64,000 nt of DNA from Mesorhizobium ventifaucium (GCF_935822925.1 NZ_CAKXZS010000089.1:56138-120137), one strand, 5' to 3'; numbered from the stretch's first letter, positions 25,400 through 34,795 are shown. The notes: a model not told the origin generated them from the sequence alone. A program made the numbers and translations.

Positions 25400-26254
25400 G
25401 CGGTTGGTGAACGCCTCGCGGATCGCCTCTTCCATGCCGTCGATGGCCTCGCCGGACGCGTTCGGATTGCGCCGCAGGACCACGTTGGAGGAATCGATGT
25501 CGCCGAACCCGTCGGCGGCGGTAAGTTCGCGGCAGCCGGCCGGGATGTTGCTGCGTGAGATCGGCGCAATCGCCAGCCCGGAGGTGACGGCGAGCCGCAG
25601 GCCGCCATTGGTATCGCTGGTAAAGGCGACCCGATAGGCGAGACCGCGCTGTTCCAGCGACTTGATCGCGAAATCCTTGCACCAGCCGGCGCGGTTGTAG
25701 AGCGCGATCGGCACCGGCCGCTCCTCATGCATATTATGCAGCTCCGACGTCACCCACACGGTCGGGTCATGCATCAGCACCTCACCGCCGGAGAGGTTCT
25801 GCCATTCGAACACCACCGCCAGGTCGAGCTCGCCGGCGGCGAGCGCCGCGATCTGCGCACCGGATTGCGCGTAGCGGACGGTGATGTCGACCTGAGGATG
25901 GCGCTTGGCAAAGGCGCCGAGCGCGCGCGACAGGATCGCATGGCCATATTCCTCCGGAATGCCGATGCGCACCGGTCCGCCAAGCGGCGCCGCGACCATC
26001 GATGCCGCCGTCTCGTCCAGCAGCGACACGATCCGGCGGGCGTTGACGATGAGTTCGCCGCCGCGGCGCGTCAGCGCCACGCCACGCGAGCCGCGCTCGA
26101 ACAGGCTGTCGCCGACCATATCTTCGAGCTTCTTCATCTGCATCGAAACCGCCGACTGGGTACGGCCGGCCTGCACCGCAGCCTTGGTGAAATTGCCGGC
26201 GTCAGCGACCGCGACGAAGGTGCGCAGCAGATCGCTGTCGAGCGTGGGCTTCAT
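25397..26254 (-). CDS. LysR-family transcriptional regulator
   Basis: The 285-residue protein has an N-terminal helix-turn-helix (LLRTFVAVADAGNFTKAAVQ, with TQSAVSMQMKKLE as recognition region) and a periplasmic-binding-like effector domain from about residue 90. The frame is open far upstream, but ATG at 26254 gives the normal N-terminus MKPTLDSDLLRTF. It diverges from a DMT-family exporter 313 bases away, so it may control that gene. The effector is unknown. Confidence 0.9.
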   Translation of the reverse strand: MKPTLDSDLLRTFVAVADAGNFTKAAVQAGRTQSAVSMQMKKLEDMVGDSLFERGSRGVALTRRGGELIVNARRIVSLLDETAASMVAAPLGGPVRIGIPEEYGHAILSRALGAFAKRHPQVDITVRYAQSGAQIAALAAGELDLAVVFEWQNLSGGEVLMHDPTVWVTSELHNMHEERPVPIALYNRAGWCKDFAIKSLEQRGLAYRVAFTSDTNGGLRLAVTSGLAIAPISRSNIPAGCRELTAADGFGDIDSSNVVLRRNPNASGEAIDGMEEAIREAFTNR

Positions 26255-26426
26255 TTGTCCGCCATAAGAAAATCTGATTGCTGGCATCATTCCAATTCGT
26301 TTGCAACATGTCAAACGGCGGATAATAGTCGCTTCACCCATTGGATATGCGGCTGCGAAATCGGCTGCGGACCAATCGAAGTCCTCACTCGTACCCGCTG
26401 CCCGAAACGGTGGCGGGTTCTTTTTG

Positions 26427-26508
26427 ATGCATATCGCCCAAAAGCATGCCCTCGGGCATGACCCAGGGCCTGACCCGAGGGTGCGCAGCGGTTTTGGGCG
26501 ATATGCAT
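26427..26508. repeat. Nested inverted repeat between divergent LysR and DMT genes
   Basis: A perfect 17-base outer arm (ATGCATATCGCCCAAAA, 26427-26443, complement at 26492-26508) encloses an inner CCCTCGGG/CCCGAGGG pair. The outer arm resembles the second half of the family 1 repeats, and the core resembles the insert in copy C at 32200-32222. It could form one long hairpin on either strand. Confidence 0.8.
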
Positions 26509-26567
26509 AAAGCAAAATTACGCAGGCCCGGCTCTCGGGCCGCGCACGCAAGGAGCCGTCTAACGAC

Positions 26568-27518
26568 ATGCAGAACCGGATCGTCCTCGGCATGGCAAGC
26601 CTTTGCCTCGGCGTTCTGGTGTTCTCGCTCCAGGATCCGCTGATCAAGGCCGTATCGGGCACCTATCCGGTAACCGAGGTGATGGCGATCCGCTCGATCG
26701 TCGCCCTGCCCATTCTTCTCGTGCTGGTTCATGCCGATGTCGGCCTTAAGGCGATCTTTTCGAAGCGGTTTCGCATGCTGACGATGCGCGCCCTGATCCT
26801 GTTCACCTCCTACACAGTCTACTACCTGGCGATCGCCGCCCTGCCGCTTGCCGACGCGGTGGCACTCTATTTCATGGCACCGCTGTTCATCATGGCGCTT
26901 GCCGGCCCCTATCTCGGCGAACGAGTGGCGTGGCAGACGCTGGTCACCGTCATGGTCGGGATGCTCGGCGTGCTGGTGATGCTGCGACCCGGTGCCGGGC
27001 TGTTCGACTGGGCGGCGCTGCTGTCGCTGGCCTCGGCGGTGCTGTACGGTTTTTCGCAGTTGATGGCCCGCAAGATCGGCGACACCGAATCATCCACAGT
27101 CATGGCGTTCTATCAAAACGGCGTCTATCTCCTGGGCGCTGCAGCGGTTGCCGGGCTGTTCTGGCTGGCAGGAATAGCTCACGCCACGCATCCGAGCCTC
27201 GAATTCCTGGTCAGGCCATGGATCTGGCCGACGTCTATCGACTTCCTGACGATGGCCGCCTGCGGCGTCGTCGCTTCGGCCGGGATGATCCTGTTGTCGC
27301 AGGCCTACCGGCTGGCGCCCGCCAACGGCGTCGCTACCTTCGAATACACCGGCATCATCTGGTCGCCGCTGTGGGGCTTCCTGTTCTTTGCCGAAGTGCC
27401 GCGATCGACGACCGTCATCGGCGCCGCCCTCATCATTGGCGCCGGTCTGTTCGCGCTCAACGCCAGCCGGCGCCGGAGCAGCGCGCCGGCTATCGCACCG
27501 ACCTGCGATCCGGCCTGA
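26568..27518 (+). CDS. DMT-superfamily (EamA) transporter
   Basis: The 316-residue inner-membrane protein has ten hydrophobic segments in two EamA repeats (about 8-145 and 150-295). Conserved features are IRSIVALP in the first repeat and YRLAPANGVATFEYTGIIWS in the second. Family members export amino acids and other small metabolites. Substrate is not predictable. It is divergent from the LysR regulator. Confidence 0.88.
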   Translation: MQNRIVLGMASLCLGVLVFSLQDPLIKAVSGTYPVTEVMAIRSIVALPILLVLVHADVGLKAIFSKRFRMLTMRALILFTSYTVYYLAIAALPLADAVALYFMAPLFIMALAGPYLGERVAWQTLVTVMVGMLGVLVMLRPGAGLFDWAALLSLASAVLYGFSQLMARKIGDTESSTVMAFYQNGVYLLGAAAVAGLFWLAGIAHATHPSLEFLVRPWIWPTSIDFLTMAACGVVASAGMILLSQAYRLAPANGVATFEYTGIIWSPLWGFLFFAEVPRSTTVIGAALIIGAGLFALNASRRRSSAPAIAPTCDPA

Positions 27519-27530
27519 CCGCGCTGGATT

Positions 27531-27902
27531 TTAAGCGAAACAGGCGAGCGCCTGTTCGACGCGCGCGCGGATTTCGGCCAGCGTGAACGGCTTCTGCACG
27601 ACGTCCACAATGACGCCGTTCAATTCCTCGGCGCGCTCGCGCTGGTCGGCATAGCCGGTCATCAGCAGGATCTTCATCGCCGGGAAAAGCGATGCAGCCG
27701 CCTTGGCCATTTGGATGCCGTCCATTCCCGGCATCCGGATATCCGAGACGACAAGGTCGTAGCCGCCACGTGCTGCGCGGATAAGGGCAAGCCCTTGTGC
27801 GCCGTCGGCGGCTATGTCGATCATGTGCCCGGCGCGTTCGAGCGCGCGAGCGGCGAGGGTGCGGACGGACTCATCGTCCTCAACGATCAGGAGCTTTGCC
27901 AT
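27531..27902 (-). CDS. Single-domain response regulator (CpdR-like)
   Basis: The 123-residue protein is only a CheY-like receiver domain. It has acidic residues in IVEDDES, phosphoacceptor Asp in VVSDIRMPGMDG, the conserved Thr in LLMTGYAD, and Lys in VVQKPFTLAEI. There is no output domain, as in CpdR, which couples the cell-cycle phosphorelay to ClpXP proteolysis. Assignment to CpdR is tentative. The start at 27902 is chosen because it gives MAKLLIVEDD; the upstream in-frame segment is not conserved. It converges on the DMT gene, 12 bases apart. Confidence 0.85.
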   Translation of the reverse strand: MAKLLIVEDDESVRTLAARALERAGHMIDIAADGAQGLALIRAARGGYDLVVSDIRMPGMDGIQMAKAAASLFPAMKILLMTGYADQRERAEELNGVIVDVVQKPFTLAEIRARVEQALACFA

Positions 27903-28099
27903 AGCGGAATGTTCGCGTGGAAAAGTTGACTTTTCCTGAACCGCAACGCGGTCAGGGAGAAAATCCGGAGCATGCCGCATCGAAGCCCATCGCAGCTTCC
28001 GGATTGAGCACCAGGGTGTGTTGAGATTCAGGTCGGGCCGAGTTGAAAACAGCGGCTTCCGAGAACCGGAGCGGAGCGTACTTTTGGGTACGTGAGCCC

Positions 28100-28194
28100 G
28101 CGCATGATTTCGAAATCGATTTGATTTCGCGAATCATGCGCAAAATCAGAGTTCTACAGCGTCCTTGCGCGCCCAAGAAGGCGCGGCGCTGTAG
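28100..28194. repeat. Interspersed palindromic repeat, family 2, copy at 28.1 kb
   Basis: Two hairpins lie side by side: GCGCATGATT (28100-28109) with 28132-28141, and CTACAGCG (28154-28161) with CGCTGTAG at 28187-28194. The same composite, in better condition, lies at 58644-58745. It occupies most of the 346-base gap between the response regulator and hpt; I see no gene in that gap. Confidence 0.75.
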
Positions 28195-28248
28195 TAAGCG
28201 CAGGAAGGCGCTGTTTGCAGGCCGGCCTCACCTGAATATCAACACACC

Positions 28249-28791
28249 CTAGGCGTCGCCCTTGACGACGCCGACGAACGGCAGTTCACGAAAGGCGTGG
28301 GCGACATCCATGCCGTAGCCGACGACGAAATAGTCGGGGCAGTCGAAGCCGACATAGTCGGCGTTGAGCGCGGTCTGGCGGCGCATGCGCTTGTCGAGCA
28401 GCACGGCGATGGCACAGCTTTTGGCGCCGCGCGACAGCATCAGGTCGCGGGTGAAGGACAGCGTCTTGCCGGATTCGAGGATGTCGTCGATCAACAACAC
28501 GTCGCGGCCGGCGACTTCATTGTCGATATCGCGCAGCACCCTCACCTCGCCGCTGGTGGTGCCGGCGCCGTAGCTGGAGATGAAGATGAACTCGACCTCG
28601 GGCGACAGGCCGACATCGTGCATGGCGCGGATGAGGTCGGCGGCGAAGATGAACGACCCTTTCAGCACCGAAATCACCAGAAGGTCGTGATAGTCGTGCC
28701 CGGCGATCTCCTTGGCGAGCTCCAGATTGCGGCGGGCAATCGCCGACGCCGAAAACAGAACCTCGATGTCCTTGCCACGCACGACTGGCAT
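28249..28791 (-). CDS. hpt: Hypoxanthine phosphoribosyltransferase
   Basis: The 180-residue enzyme salvages hypoxanthine (and usually guanine) to IMP and GMP with PRPP. The PRPP-binding motif VLLIDDILESGKTL is intact, with LLVISVLKGSFIFAADL and the late VGFDCPDYFVVGYGMD. Length is standard. Its upstream neighbour on the same strand is the ftsE-linked hypothetical gene, 26 bases away. Confidence 0.94.
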   Translation of the reverse strand: MPVVRGKDIEVLFSASAIARRNLELAKEIAGHDYHDLLVISVLKGSFIFAADLIRAMHDVGLSPEVEFIFISSYGAGTTSGEVRVLRDIDNEVAGRDVLLIDDILESGKTLSFTRDLMLSRGAKSCAIAVLLDKRMRRQTALNADYVGFDCPDYFVVGYGMDVAHAFRELPFVGVVKGDA

Positions 28792-28817
28792 TGGCTGCCT
28801 TTCCCGAAATGATCGCC

Positions 28818-29459
28818 CTAATCGGCGAAGGTGACCAAAACGGCCTCCACTCCGTTTCTAGGCACGTCGAGCCGGCTGGAAAAGGCAAATCTTTCGCCGG
28901 GCGCCAGCGACCGGTCGGATGTCCCCAGCGTATAGCGGGTTGTGCGCCCATCATTGCCGGTGACCCGGATTTCCAGCGGCGGCAATGGCGACGGGCTTGG
29001 GCCGTCATTCGCGGCCTCGCCACCGACGAACAGGACGGGTTGCGGCCCGGACGCATCGATACGCGATTTGACACCTGAAATGGTCAGTGCAGCGCCCGTT
29101 TCCTGCGTCGCGAAAAGAAGCGGCGTCTGGCGCACCAGCGCGTGGCCGCCCGAGACCCAGAAGGCTGCAAACGCGGCACTGAGGCCGGCGATCCAGAAGA
29201 TCGGCCCGCCGCGCGACGCCGGCAGCCGTTCCATCGCGGCTTTGGGCTTGCGCAACATGTCCATGCCTTCGACCGATGGCGTGGCGATCACCCGCGAAAG
29301 CGGCGGTGAAGGGTCAATGCTGGCGGTGAGGCGCGGCAGCACCTCGTAGTCGGCGTCGACGACGTCACCGGCTGGATCACGCATAACGCGCTCCGGCGCG
29401 GCGGCCGTGCCGGTCATGATTTCGCCGGAAACCGGGCGCGCGGTTCGATCGTCAGCCAT
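28818..29459 (-). CDS. Single-pass membrane protein of unknown function
   Basis: The 213-residue product has a disordered N-terminal third, one membrane helix (about 83-105, GGPIFWIAGLSAAFAAFWVS), and a beta-rich periplasmic domain with LEIRVTGNDGRTTRYTLG and APGERFAFSSRLDVPRNGVE. In other alphaproteobacteria a zinc-ribbon plus DUF3426 protein often sits divergent to ftsE, and this domain order would fit without the zinc ribbon; that link is inference. Two starts are possible (29480 and 29459). It may be co-transcribed with hpt. Confidence 0.7.
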   Translation of the reverse strand: MADDRTARPVSGEIMTGTAAAPERVMRDPAGDVVDADYEVLPRLTASIDPSPPLSRVIATPSVEGMDMLRKPKAAMERLPASRGGPIFWIAGLSAAFAAFWVSGGHALVRQTPLLFATQETGAALTISGVKSRIDASGPQPVLFVGGEAANDGPSPSPLPPLEIRVTGNDGRTTRYTLGTSDRSLAPGERFAFSSRLDVPRNGVEAVLVTFAD

Positions 29460-29653
29460 CGCGGCCCCAGCACTTCGCACTTGTTCGCTCTTCGTTTCTT
29501 TTGCGTAAACGGAAATGGTTAACGTTTCCCACCGGAAAACCTTGTGACGCGCCCAAAAAAGCCCAAAATTAACCGTCGGTTAACCATGGCGGCCGATGGT
29601 CTTTTCTCAGAGAAGGCTGGCTCGCCGCCGCCGCAAGTTTCAGGTCGTCGAAC

Positions 29654-30313
29654 GTGATCCGCTTCGAAAATGTCGGCCTCCGCTATGGCATGGGTCCGGA
29701 AATCCTCCGCGACATTTCCTTGCACATACCGGAGCGCTCCTTCCAGTTCCTGAGCGGCCCTTCGGGCGCCGGCAAGACGACGCTGCTGCGGCTGTTGTTC
29801 ATGTCGCTCAAGCCGACGCGCGGGCTGATCACCATCTTCGGCAAGGACCGCTCGCGCATCTCGCGCGCCGAACTGCCGCATCTGCGGCGGCGCATCGGCG
29901 TGGTGTTCCAGGACTTTCGCCTGCTCGACCACATGACGACCTATGAGAATGTGGCCTTGCCGCTGCGCGTGCGCGGGCGCGAGGAGGCGAGCTACCGCAC
30001 CGACGTGACCGAGCTCTTAAAATGGGTCGGCCTTGGCGAGCGCATGCACGTGCTGCCGCCGGTGCTGTCGGGTGGCGAGAAGCAGCGCGCCGCAATCGCC
30101 AGGGCGCTGATCGAGCAGCCCGAAATCCTGCTTGCCGATGAGCCGACCGGCAATGTCGATCCGCCGCTGGCGCGACGCCTGTTGCGGCTGTTCATCGAGC
30201 TTAACCGGCTGGGCACCGCCGTGGTGATCGCCACGCACGATCTCGGCCTGATGGAACAGGTCGACGCGCGGCGCATGATCCTGGCCGGCGGAAGGCTGGA
30301 TATCTATGACTGA
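29654..30313 (+). CDS. ftsE: Cell-division ATP-binding protein FtsE
   Basis: The 219-residue ABC ATPase begins MIRFENVGLRYGMGPEILRD (GTG start). Walker A is SGPSGAGKTTLLRL, the signature LSGGEKQRAAIARALI, Walker B ILLADEPTGNVDP and H-loop VIATHDLGLM. With FtsX it transmits cytosolic ATP hydrolysis to periplasmic peptidoglycan hydrolase activators at the septum. It overlaps ftsX by eight bases, indicating coupled translation. Confidence 0.95.
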   Translation: MIRFENVGLRYGMGPEILRDISLHIPERSFQFLSGPSGAGKTTLLRLLFMSLKPTRGLITIFGKDRSRISRAELPHLRRRIGVVFQDFRLLDHMTTYENVALPLRVRGREEASYRTDVTELLKWVGLGERMHVLPPVLSGGEKQRAAIARALIEQPEILLADEPTGNVDPPLARRLLRLFIELNRLGTAVVIATHDLGLMEQVDARRMILAGGRLDIYD

Positions 30314-31292
30314 CCTGTCCGCTCGCCATGGCGAAGATCAACACGCTGAGAGGGCTGGGACGCAGCGCGTTCAGCGCAAGATGGCGCCGATCGTGCCGGC
30401 GCAGAACATCGCCGGCCGGGCGCTGGTCCTGGTCATCGCCATCATGACGTTCCTCTCCTGCTTGACCTTCGGCGCGGTGACGCTGGTGCGTGACACCGCC
30501 ACGGTCTGGGAGAACCAGATCTCGCGCGAGGCGACGATTCAGATCAAGCCGATGGAGGGCCTCGACATGGAGGCAGCACTTGCCCAGGCCTCGCAGATCG
30601 CCGGCGAATTTCCTGGCGTGAAGAGCGCCAGGATCGTTGACCGCGATGCCACGGCGCGGCTTTTGGAACCGTGGCTGGGTTCGGGTCTCAACATCGACGA
30701 GCTGCCGGTGCCGCGTCTGATCATCGTCACCATAGACGAGACCAGCCCGCCCGATTTCGCCGCAATGCGCGCCGCGATCACACCGAAACTGCCCAGTGCC
30801 TCGCTTGACGACCATCGCACCTGGGTCGACCGGCTGGTCGCCATGGCCCGCACCACGGTGACCATCGGCATCGCCGTGCTGGCGCTGATGCTGGCCGCAA
30901 CCGTGCTGACCGTGGTGTTCGCGACGCGCGGCGCCATGGCCGGTAACGGCCACATCATCGAGGTGCTGCATTTCGTCGGCGCCGAAGCGCGCTTTATCGC
31001 GCGCGAATTCCGCCACCACTTTCTTGTCACCGGCATGAAGGGCGCCGCCGCCGGGGGTGCGGCGGCGGTGTTCATCTTCATCGTCTTTTCGTGGTGGTCG
31101 TCGCGAAACATGGCGACGCCGCAGGCCGATCAGGCGACCGCCCTGTTCGGCAATTTCGCCATCGGTTCGGCGGGCTATCTCGGCGTCGTCCTCATGGTGC
31201 TGGTCATCGGTGCGCTTACGGCGGCAACCTCCCATGTCACCGTCGTCACCTATCTCAGCGACATCGATGTCCGCCAGCCGGACGCGGGGTGA
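30306..31292 (+). CDS. ftsX: Cell-division permease-like protein FtsX
   Basis: The 328-residue protein has a cytosolic N-terminus, a first helix (about 40-60, ALVLVIAIMTFLSCLTFGAV) and a periplasmic loop (about 65-185). Three more helices follow (about 190-215, 245-265, 290-315). This is the FtsX four-helix layout. The first ATG, in the ftsE tail, gives a somewhat long N-terminus; MAPIVPAQNIAGR is a possible later start. Confidence 0.92.
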   Translation: MTDLSARHGEDQHAERAGTQRVQRKMAPIVPAQNIAGRALVLVIAIMTFLSCLTFGAVTLVRDTATVWENQISREATIQIKPMEGLDMEAALAQASQIAGEFPGVKSARIVDRDATARLLEPWLGSGLNIDELPVPRLIIVTIDETSPPDFAAMRAAITPKLPSASLDDHRTWVDRLVAMARTTVTIGIAVLALMLAATVLTVVFATRGAMAGNGHIIEVLHFVGAEARFIAREFRHHFLVTGMKGAAAGGAAAVFIFIVFSWWSSRNMATPQADQATALFGNFAIGSAGYLGVVLMVLVIGALTAATSHVTVVTYLSDIDVRQPDAG

Positions 31293-31373
31293 TCACGGAT
31301 AGAGAATTAGCGTAACGAAATTTGTGCTTTCCGACCTACTAAACGCCGCATTTCGGAGTTAACGATAAGGACG

Positions 31374-32093
31374 ATGGACGCGCGCGACTCGACCGGAATG
31401 GCTGGACAGTTGCCCTTGGTGATTACGCGTTCAAGCGAGCGCGTCAAGCCCGGCCGATTGGCGAGCGCGTTGCGCATCTCCGCTTTCTTTCTGCTCGTGC
31501 TGGCAACGCTGTTTGCCGGCGGCTTTGGCTGGTTCGCCAACACTGTCAGCCGTCTCGCGACGCCCACCAATCCGGCAAAAGCCGATGCCATCATCGTGCT
31601 GACCGGCGGCCATTTGCGTCTCGACGCCGCCATGGGCCTGCTGGCGTCCGGCAAGGGCGAGCGGCTGCTGATCAGCGGTGTGCATCCTTCTGCCAGCCGT
31701 CGTCAGCTTCAGGTCGCGACCCGCGGCGACCAGAAATTGTTTTCCTGCTGCGTCGACATCGACCGCGCCGCGCTCGACACGATCGGCAATGCCGAGGAAA
31801 GTGCCAAGTGGGTGGAAGACCACGCCTATGGCACCGTGATCCTCGTCACCAACAACTATCACATGCCGCGCAGCCTGCTGGAAATGGGCCGGCTGCTGCA
31901 CAAGGCCAAGCTCGAGCCCTACCCGGTGGTCAACAGCAACCTTGGCAATGGCGGCTGGCTGACCAAGCCGAGAGCCTTGCGCGTGCTGTTCACCGAATAC
32001 AACAAATATCTGCTGGCGCTGGCGCGCGGCATCGTGCCGGTGAAGCCAACGCCAACCGGCATCGCGCTAGCCGAGGCTGTTGCGCCGAACTGA
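31374..32093 (+). CDS. YdcF/SanA-family (DUF218) membrane protein
   Basis: The 239-residue protein has one N-terminal membrane helix (about 32-55) and a DUF218 domain with KADAIIVLTGGHLRLDAA, ERLLISGV, ESAKWVEDHAYGTVILVTNNYHMPRSLLEM. Such proteins (YdcF, SanA, ElyC) act in envelope metabolism, with ElyC linked to undecaprenyl-phosphate carriers. Its location after ftsEX and before plsC suggests an envelope role. The start ATG 31374 follows ATAAGGACG. Confidence 0.86.
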   Translation: MDARDSTGMAGQLPLVITRSSERVKPGRLASALRISAFFLLVLATLFAGGFGWFANTVSRLATPTNPAKADAIIVLTGGHLRLDAAMGLLASGKGERLLISGVHPSASRRQLQVATRGDQKLFSCCVDIDRAALDTIGNAEESAKWVEDHAYGTVILVTNNYHMPRSLLEMGRLLHKAKLEPYPVVNSNLGNGGWLTKPRALRVLFTEYNKYLLALARGIVPVKPTPTGIALAEAVAPN

Positions 32094-32118
32094 GCCGATC
32101 GGAAACCGGTATTATTCC

Positions 32119-32241
32119 TAAAGCGCGTCGCGTTTGACCGGCCTCATGCGACGCGCTTGTTTTAATGCATGTCGTTGTCGCAAAAACCGCTGCACACCCT
32201 CGGGTCAGGCCTGAGGGCATGCTTTTGCGCGACATGCATTA
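32119..32241. repeat. Interspersed palindromic repeat, family 1, copy C
   Basis: The element starts TAAAGCGCGTCGC (32119-32131), pairs with GCGACGCGCTT (32148-32158), and ends GCGCGACATGCATTA. It carries an extra CCCTCGGGTCAGGCCTGAGGG hairpin in its second half. The final TTA is the complement of the TAA stop of the flavin-protein gene. Confidence 0.85.
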
Positions 32242-32853
32242 GACCGTGGCGCTGCGCAAGCGCGCGATCTCGTGTTCGAGAATTTCGACACGCTTGTCTC
32301 GCTCGGCCAGCGCCGCCGCCACATCGGCGGCTTCGAAACGCTGTGGAATGTGCTGCGGGCAATTGGAATCCCAGGCCGAAACCGTGAACAGGATGATCTG
32401 CTCCGGGCGCGCCTTGTAGCCTTCCGGCATCAGCTTCGCCATCAGTTCGGCGTCCTCGACGACCCGCGCGCTGCCCCAGATCTTGATGCGCTGCCGACGC
32501 GTATAATCGATCAGGAACAGGAAAGCCCGCGGGTTGTCGTCCAGATTGCCCTGGGTGATGAATTGCCTGTTGCCGGAGAAATCGGCGAAGCCGATCGTCC
32601 GCTCGTCGAGCACCTTGAGGAAGCCGGCCGGCCCGCCGCGATGCTGGATGTAGGGCTGGCCCTCACCATTGGCCGTCGACAGGAAGACGCTGGTCTGCGC
32701 CTCGATGAAGGCGGCGAGATCGGCGGTGATATCAGCTTGCCAGCCGCCGCGCTCCTCGACACGGGCATAGGCCTCGCGTGAGCCTTTGCGGGCCTGGATC
32801 GCCTTGACGGTTGGCGTAAAGGCGACATCGCTGGTGAAGACGTGAGCATTCAT
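32239..32853 (-). CDS. Pyridoxamine 5'-phosphate oxidase-family flavin protein
   Basis: The 204-residue protein has the split-barrel FMN-binding fold, with FLSTANGEGQPYIQHRGGPAG, FADFSGNRQFITQGNLDDNPRAFLFLID and RIKIWGSARVVED. The C-terminus carries a short helical tail (AALAERDKRVEILEHEIARL). It is a general PNPOx-like oxidoreductase, not PdxH itself; the substrate is unknown. ATG at 32853 has AAGGAG seven bases upstream. It diverges from a LysR gene 115 bases away, which likely regulates it. Confidence 0.87.
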   Translation of the reverse strand: MNAHVFTSDVAFTPTVKAIQARKGSREAYARVEERGGWQADITADLAAFIEAQTSVFLSTANGEGQPYIQHRGGPAGFLKVLDERTIGFADFSGNRQFITQGNLDDNPRAFLFLIDYTRRQRIKIWGSARVVEDAELMAKLMPEGYKARPEQIILFTVSAWDSNCPQHIPQRFEAADVAAALAERDKRVEILEHEIARLRSATV

Positions 32854-32968
32854 GAAAAATCTCCTTTGAAGGCAGCACTGCGAGCCACAGCCCGCAAAAG
32901 ATAATGCTTCCATCATCCGGATGCAGATGACATATATGCAACCTATCCTTCCATTTTTCGGGAGAAGC

Positions 32969-33871
32969 ATGGATCGGCTCGAGGCCATGTCGCTGTTCGT
33001 CGCCGCGGTGGAGGCCGGCAGCCTGTCGGGCGCCGGGCGCCGTTTCGGCATCCCGCTTGCAACGGTCAGCCGCAAGGTCTCCGACCTTGAGCGGCATCTG
33101 AAGACGCGTCTCCTGAACCGCTCGACGCGGCAGCTGACGCTGACCGACGCCGGTCACGCCTACCTCGCTGCCTGCCGTCGCATTCTCGACGAGGTCGGCG
33201 AGGCTGAGCGGACCGCCGCCGGCGAATACAGCATCCCGACAGGCGAACTGATCATCACCGCACCGATCGTCTTTGGTCGCCTGCATGTGCTGCCGGTCGT
33301 CACCGGCTTTCTCGCTGCCTACCCCGACGTGGCTGTCCGCCTGATGCTGGCGGACCGGATAACCCAGTTGACCGAGGAGCACATCGATCTCGCCGTCCGC
33401 ATCGGCCAGCTTCCCGACTCCAGCCTGGTGGCCACCCGCATCGGCTCGATTCGGCGCGTTGTTTGCGCGACTCCGGACTATCTGGCCGAGCACGGCACGC
33501 TGGAGACGCCGAAAGATCTCGCGGCACACACCTGCGTCACCTTCGAAGGGCTCACCGCTCCCGCCGCATGGACTTTTGCCACGGGCAAGACCGACCTCAC
33601 CGTTCCGATCCGCTCACGGCTTCGGGTCAACACCGCGGAAGCGGCGATCGATGCCGCGATTGCCGGCATCGGGTTGACGAGGGTGCTTTCCTATCAGATC
33701 GCAGCTGCGGTGCGGTCCGGCACCCTCCGCACCGTGCTGGAGGCATTCGAGCCGCAGCCATGGCCGGTCAGCCTCGTGCATGCCGGCCAGGGCCTGCTGC
33801 CGCTGAAACTGCGTGCGTTCCTCGACTTCGCCGCCCCACGCCTGAAGAAACGGCTGGTGCAAGCGACGTAA
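32969..33871 (+). CDS. LysR-family transcriptional regulator
   Basis: The 300-residue protein has the helix-turn-helix MDRLEAMSLFVAAVEAGSLS with ATVSRKVSDLERHL, then an effector domain with IPTGELIITAPIVFGRLHVLP. This type (CrgA/DsdC-like group) often controls the divergent oxidoreductase gene. ATG at 32969 has GGGAGAAG upstream. The effector is unknown. Confidence 0.9.
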   Translation: MDRLEAMSLFVAAVEAGSLSGAGRRFGIPLATVSRKVSDLERHLKTRLLNRSTRQLTLTDAGHAYLAACRRILDEVGEAERTAAGEYSIPTGELIITAPIVFGRLHVLPVVTGFLAAYPDVAVRLMLADRITQLTEEHIDLAVRIGQLPDSSLVATRIGSIRRVVCATPDYLAEHGTLETPKDLAAHTCVTFEGLTAPAAWTFATGKTDLTVPIRSRLRVNTAEAAIDAAIAGIGLTRVLSYQIAAAVRSGTLRTVLEAFEPQPWPVSLVHAGQGLLPLKLRAFLDFAAPRLKKRLVQAT

Positions 33872-33973
33872 CGAACGGGTAGCGGTCGACCAAGTCAGCG
33901 CGGGCCATCGACCGTTTCCTTTTTGCCCGCGCTTGGTGTAACCAATCACACCTCCTCACCGGGCTCTTCCTGC

Positions 33974-34768
33974 ATGCTTTATGTCCGCTCGCTGGCGTTC
34001 AACTTCGTCTTCTATGTCAATTTGATCGTCCAGATGATTCTCTGGACCCCGTACTATTTCCTGTCGCCGCGCCACCGCGCCTGGTTCGTGCCGAAATTCT
34101 GGTCACACACCAGCATGTGGCTCTATGACAAGATCGCCGGCACCAAAAGCGAGATCATCGGCCAGGAAAACCTGCCCGAGGGTTCCTTCATCCTGGCGCC
34201 GAAACACCAGTCCTTCTGGGACGCGATCGCCTTCTTCCCGTTCCTGCAGGATCCGATCTACATCCTGAAGCGGGAACTGACCTGGATCCCGTTCTTCGGC
34301 TGGTACATCCTGAAGATGCGGATGATCCCGGTCGACCGCGGCAGCCGCTCGAAGGCGCTGAAAGCGGTGGTCGCCGCCACCAGGCAGGAGCTGGCGCGCA
34401 ATCCCCGCCAGCTGATCATCTATCCCGAGGGCACGCGCCGGGCGCCGGGCGACGAGCCGGCCTATAAGTACGGTATCGTCGAGCTCTATACCCAGCTTGG
34501 CATTCCCGTGGTGCCGGTCGCCCATGTCGCCGGCCTCTACTGGCCACGGCGGAAATTCCTGCGCTTTCCCGGCACGATCAAGGCGCGCTTCCTGCCGCCG
34601 ATCCCGGCGGGTTTGGGCAAGGAGGAATTCATGGAACGGCTGATCGGCGAGACGGAAGCCGCCTGCGACCAGCTGCTTATCGAGGCGTCCCAGGCGCCAA
34701 ACCCGCCGCCAATGCCGCCGACGGCGGTAAAGCGGCTGAGGGAACTGGGCTCCGATACCCCTGCCTGA
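33974..34768 (+). CDS. plsC: 1-acyl-sn-glycerol-3-phosphate acyltransferase
   Basis: The 264-residue membrane enzyme makes phosphatidic acid from lysophosphatidic acid. The catalytic HX4D motif is KHQSFWD (His78, Asp83) and the substrate motif PEGTR lies at 151-155. An N-terminal hydrophobic segment (about 5-30) anchors it. The ATG at 33974 gives MLYVRSLAFNFVFY; the longer frame is not conserved. It converges on a LysE exporter. Confidence 0.93.
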   Translation: MLYVRSLAFNFVFYVNLIVQMILWTPYYFLSPRHRAWFVPKFWSHTSMWLYDKIAGTKSEIIGQENLPEGSFILAPKHQSFWDAIAFFPFLQDPIYILKRELTWIPFFGWYILKMRMIPVDRGSRSKALKAVVAATRQELARNPRQLIIYPEGTRRAPGDEPAYKYGIVELYTQLGIPVVPVAHVAGLYWPRRKFLRFPGTIKARFLPPIPAGLGKEEFMERLIGETEAACDQLLIEASQAPNPPPMPPTAVKRLRELGSDTPA

Positions 34769-34795
34769 ACCATCTGCTTGGTCGGCAGTATTCCC

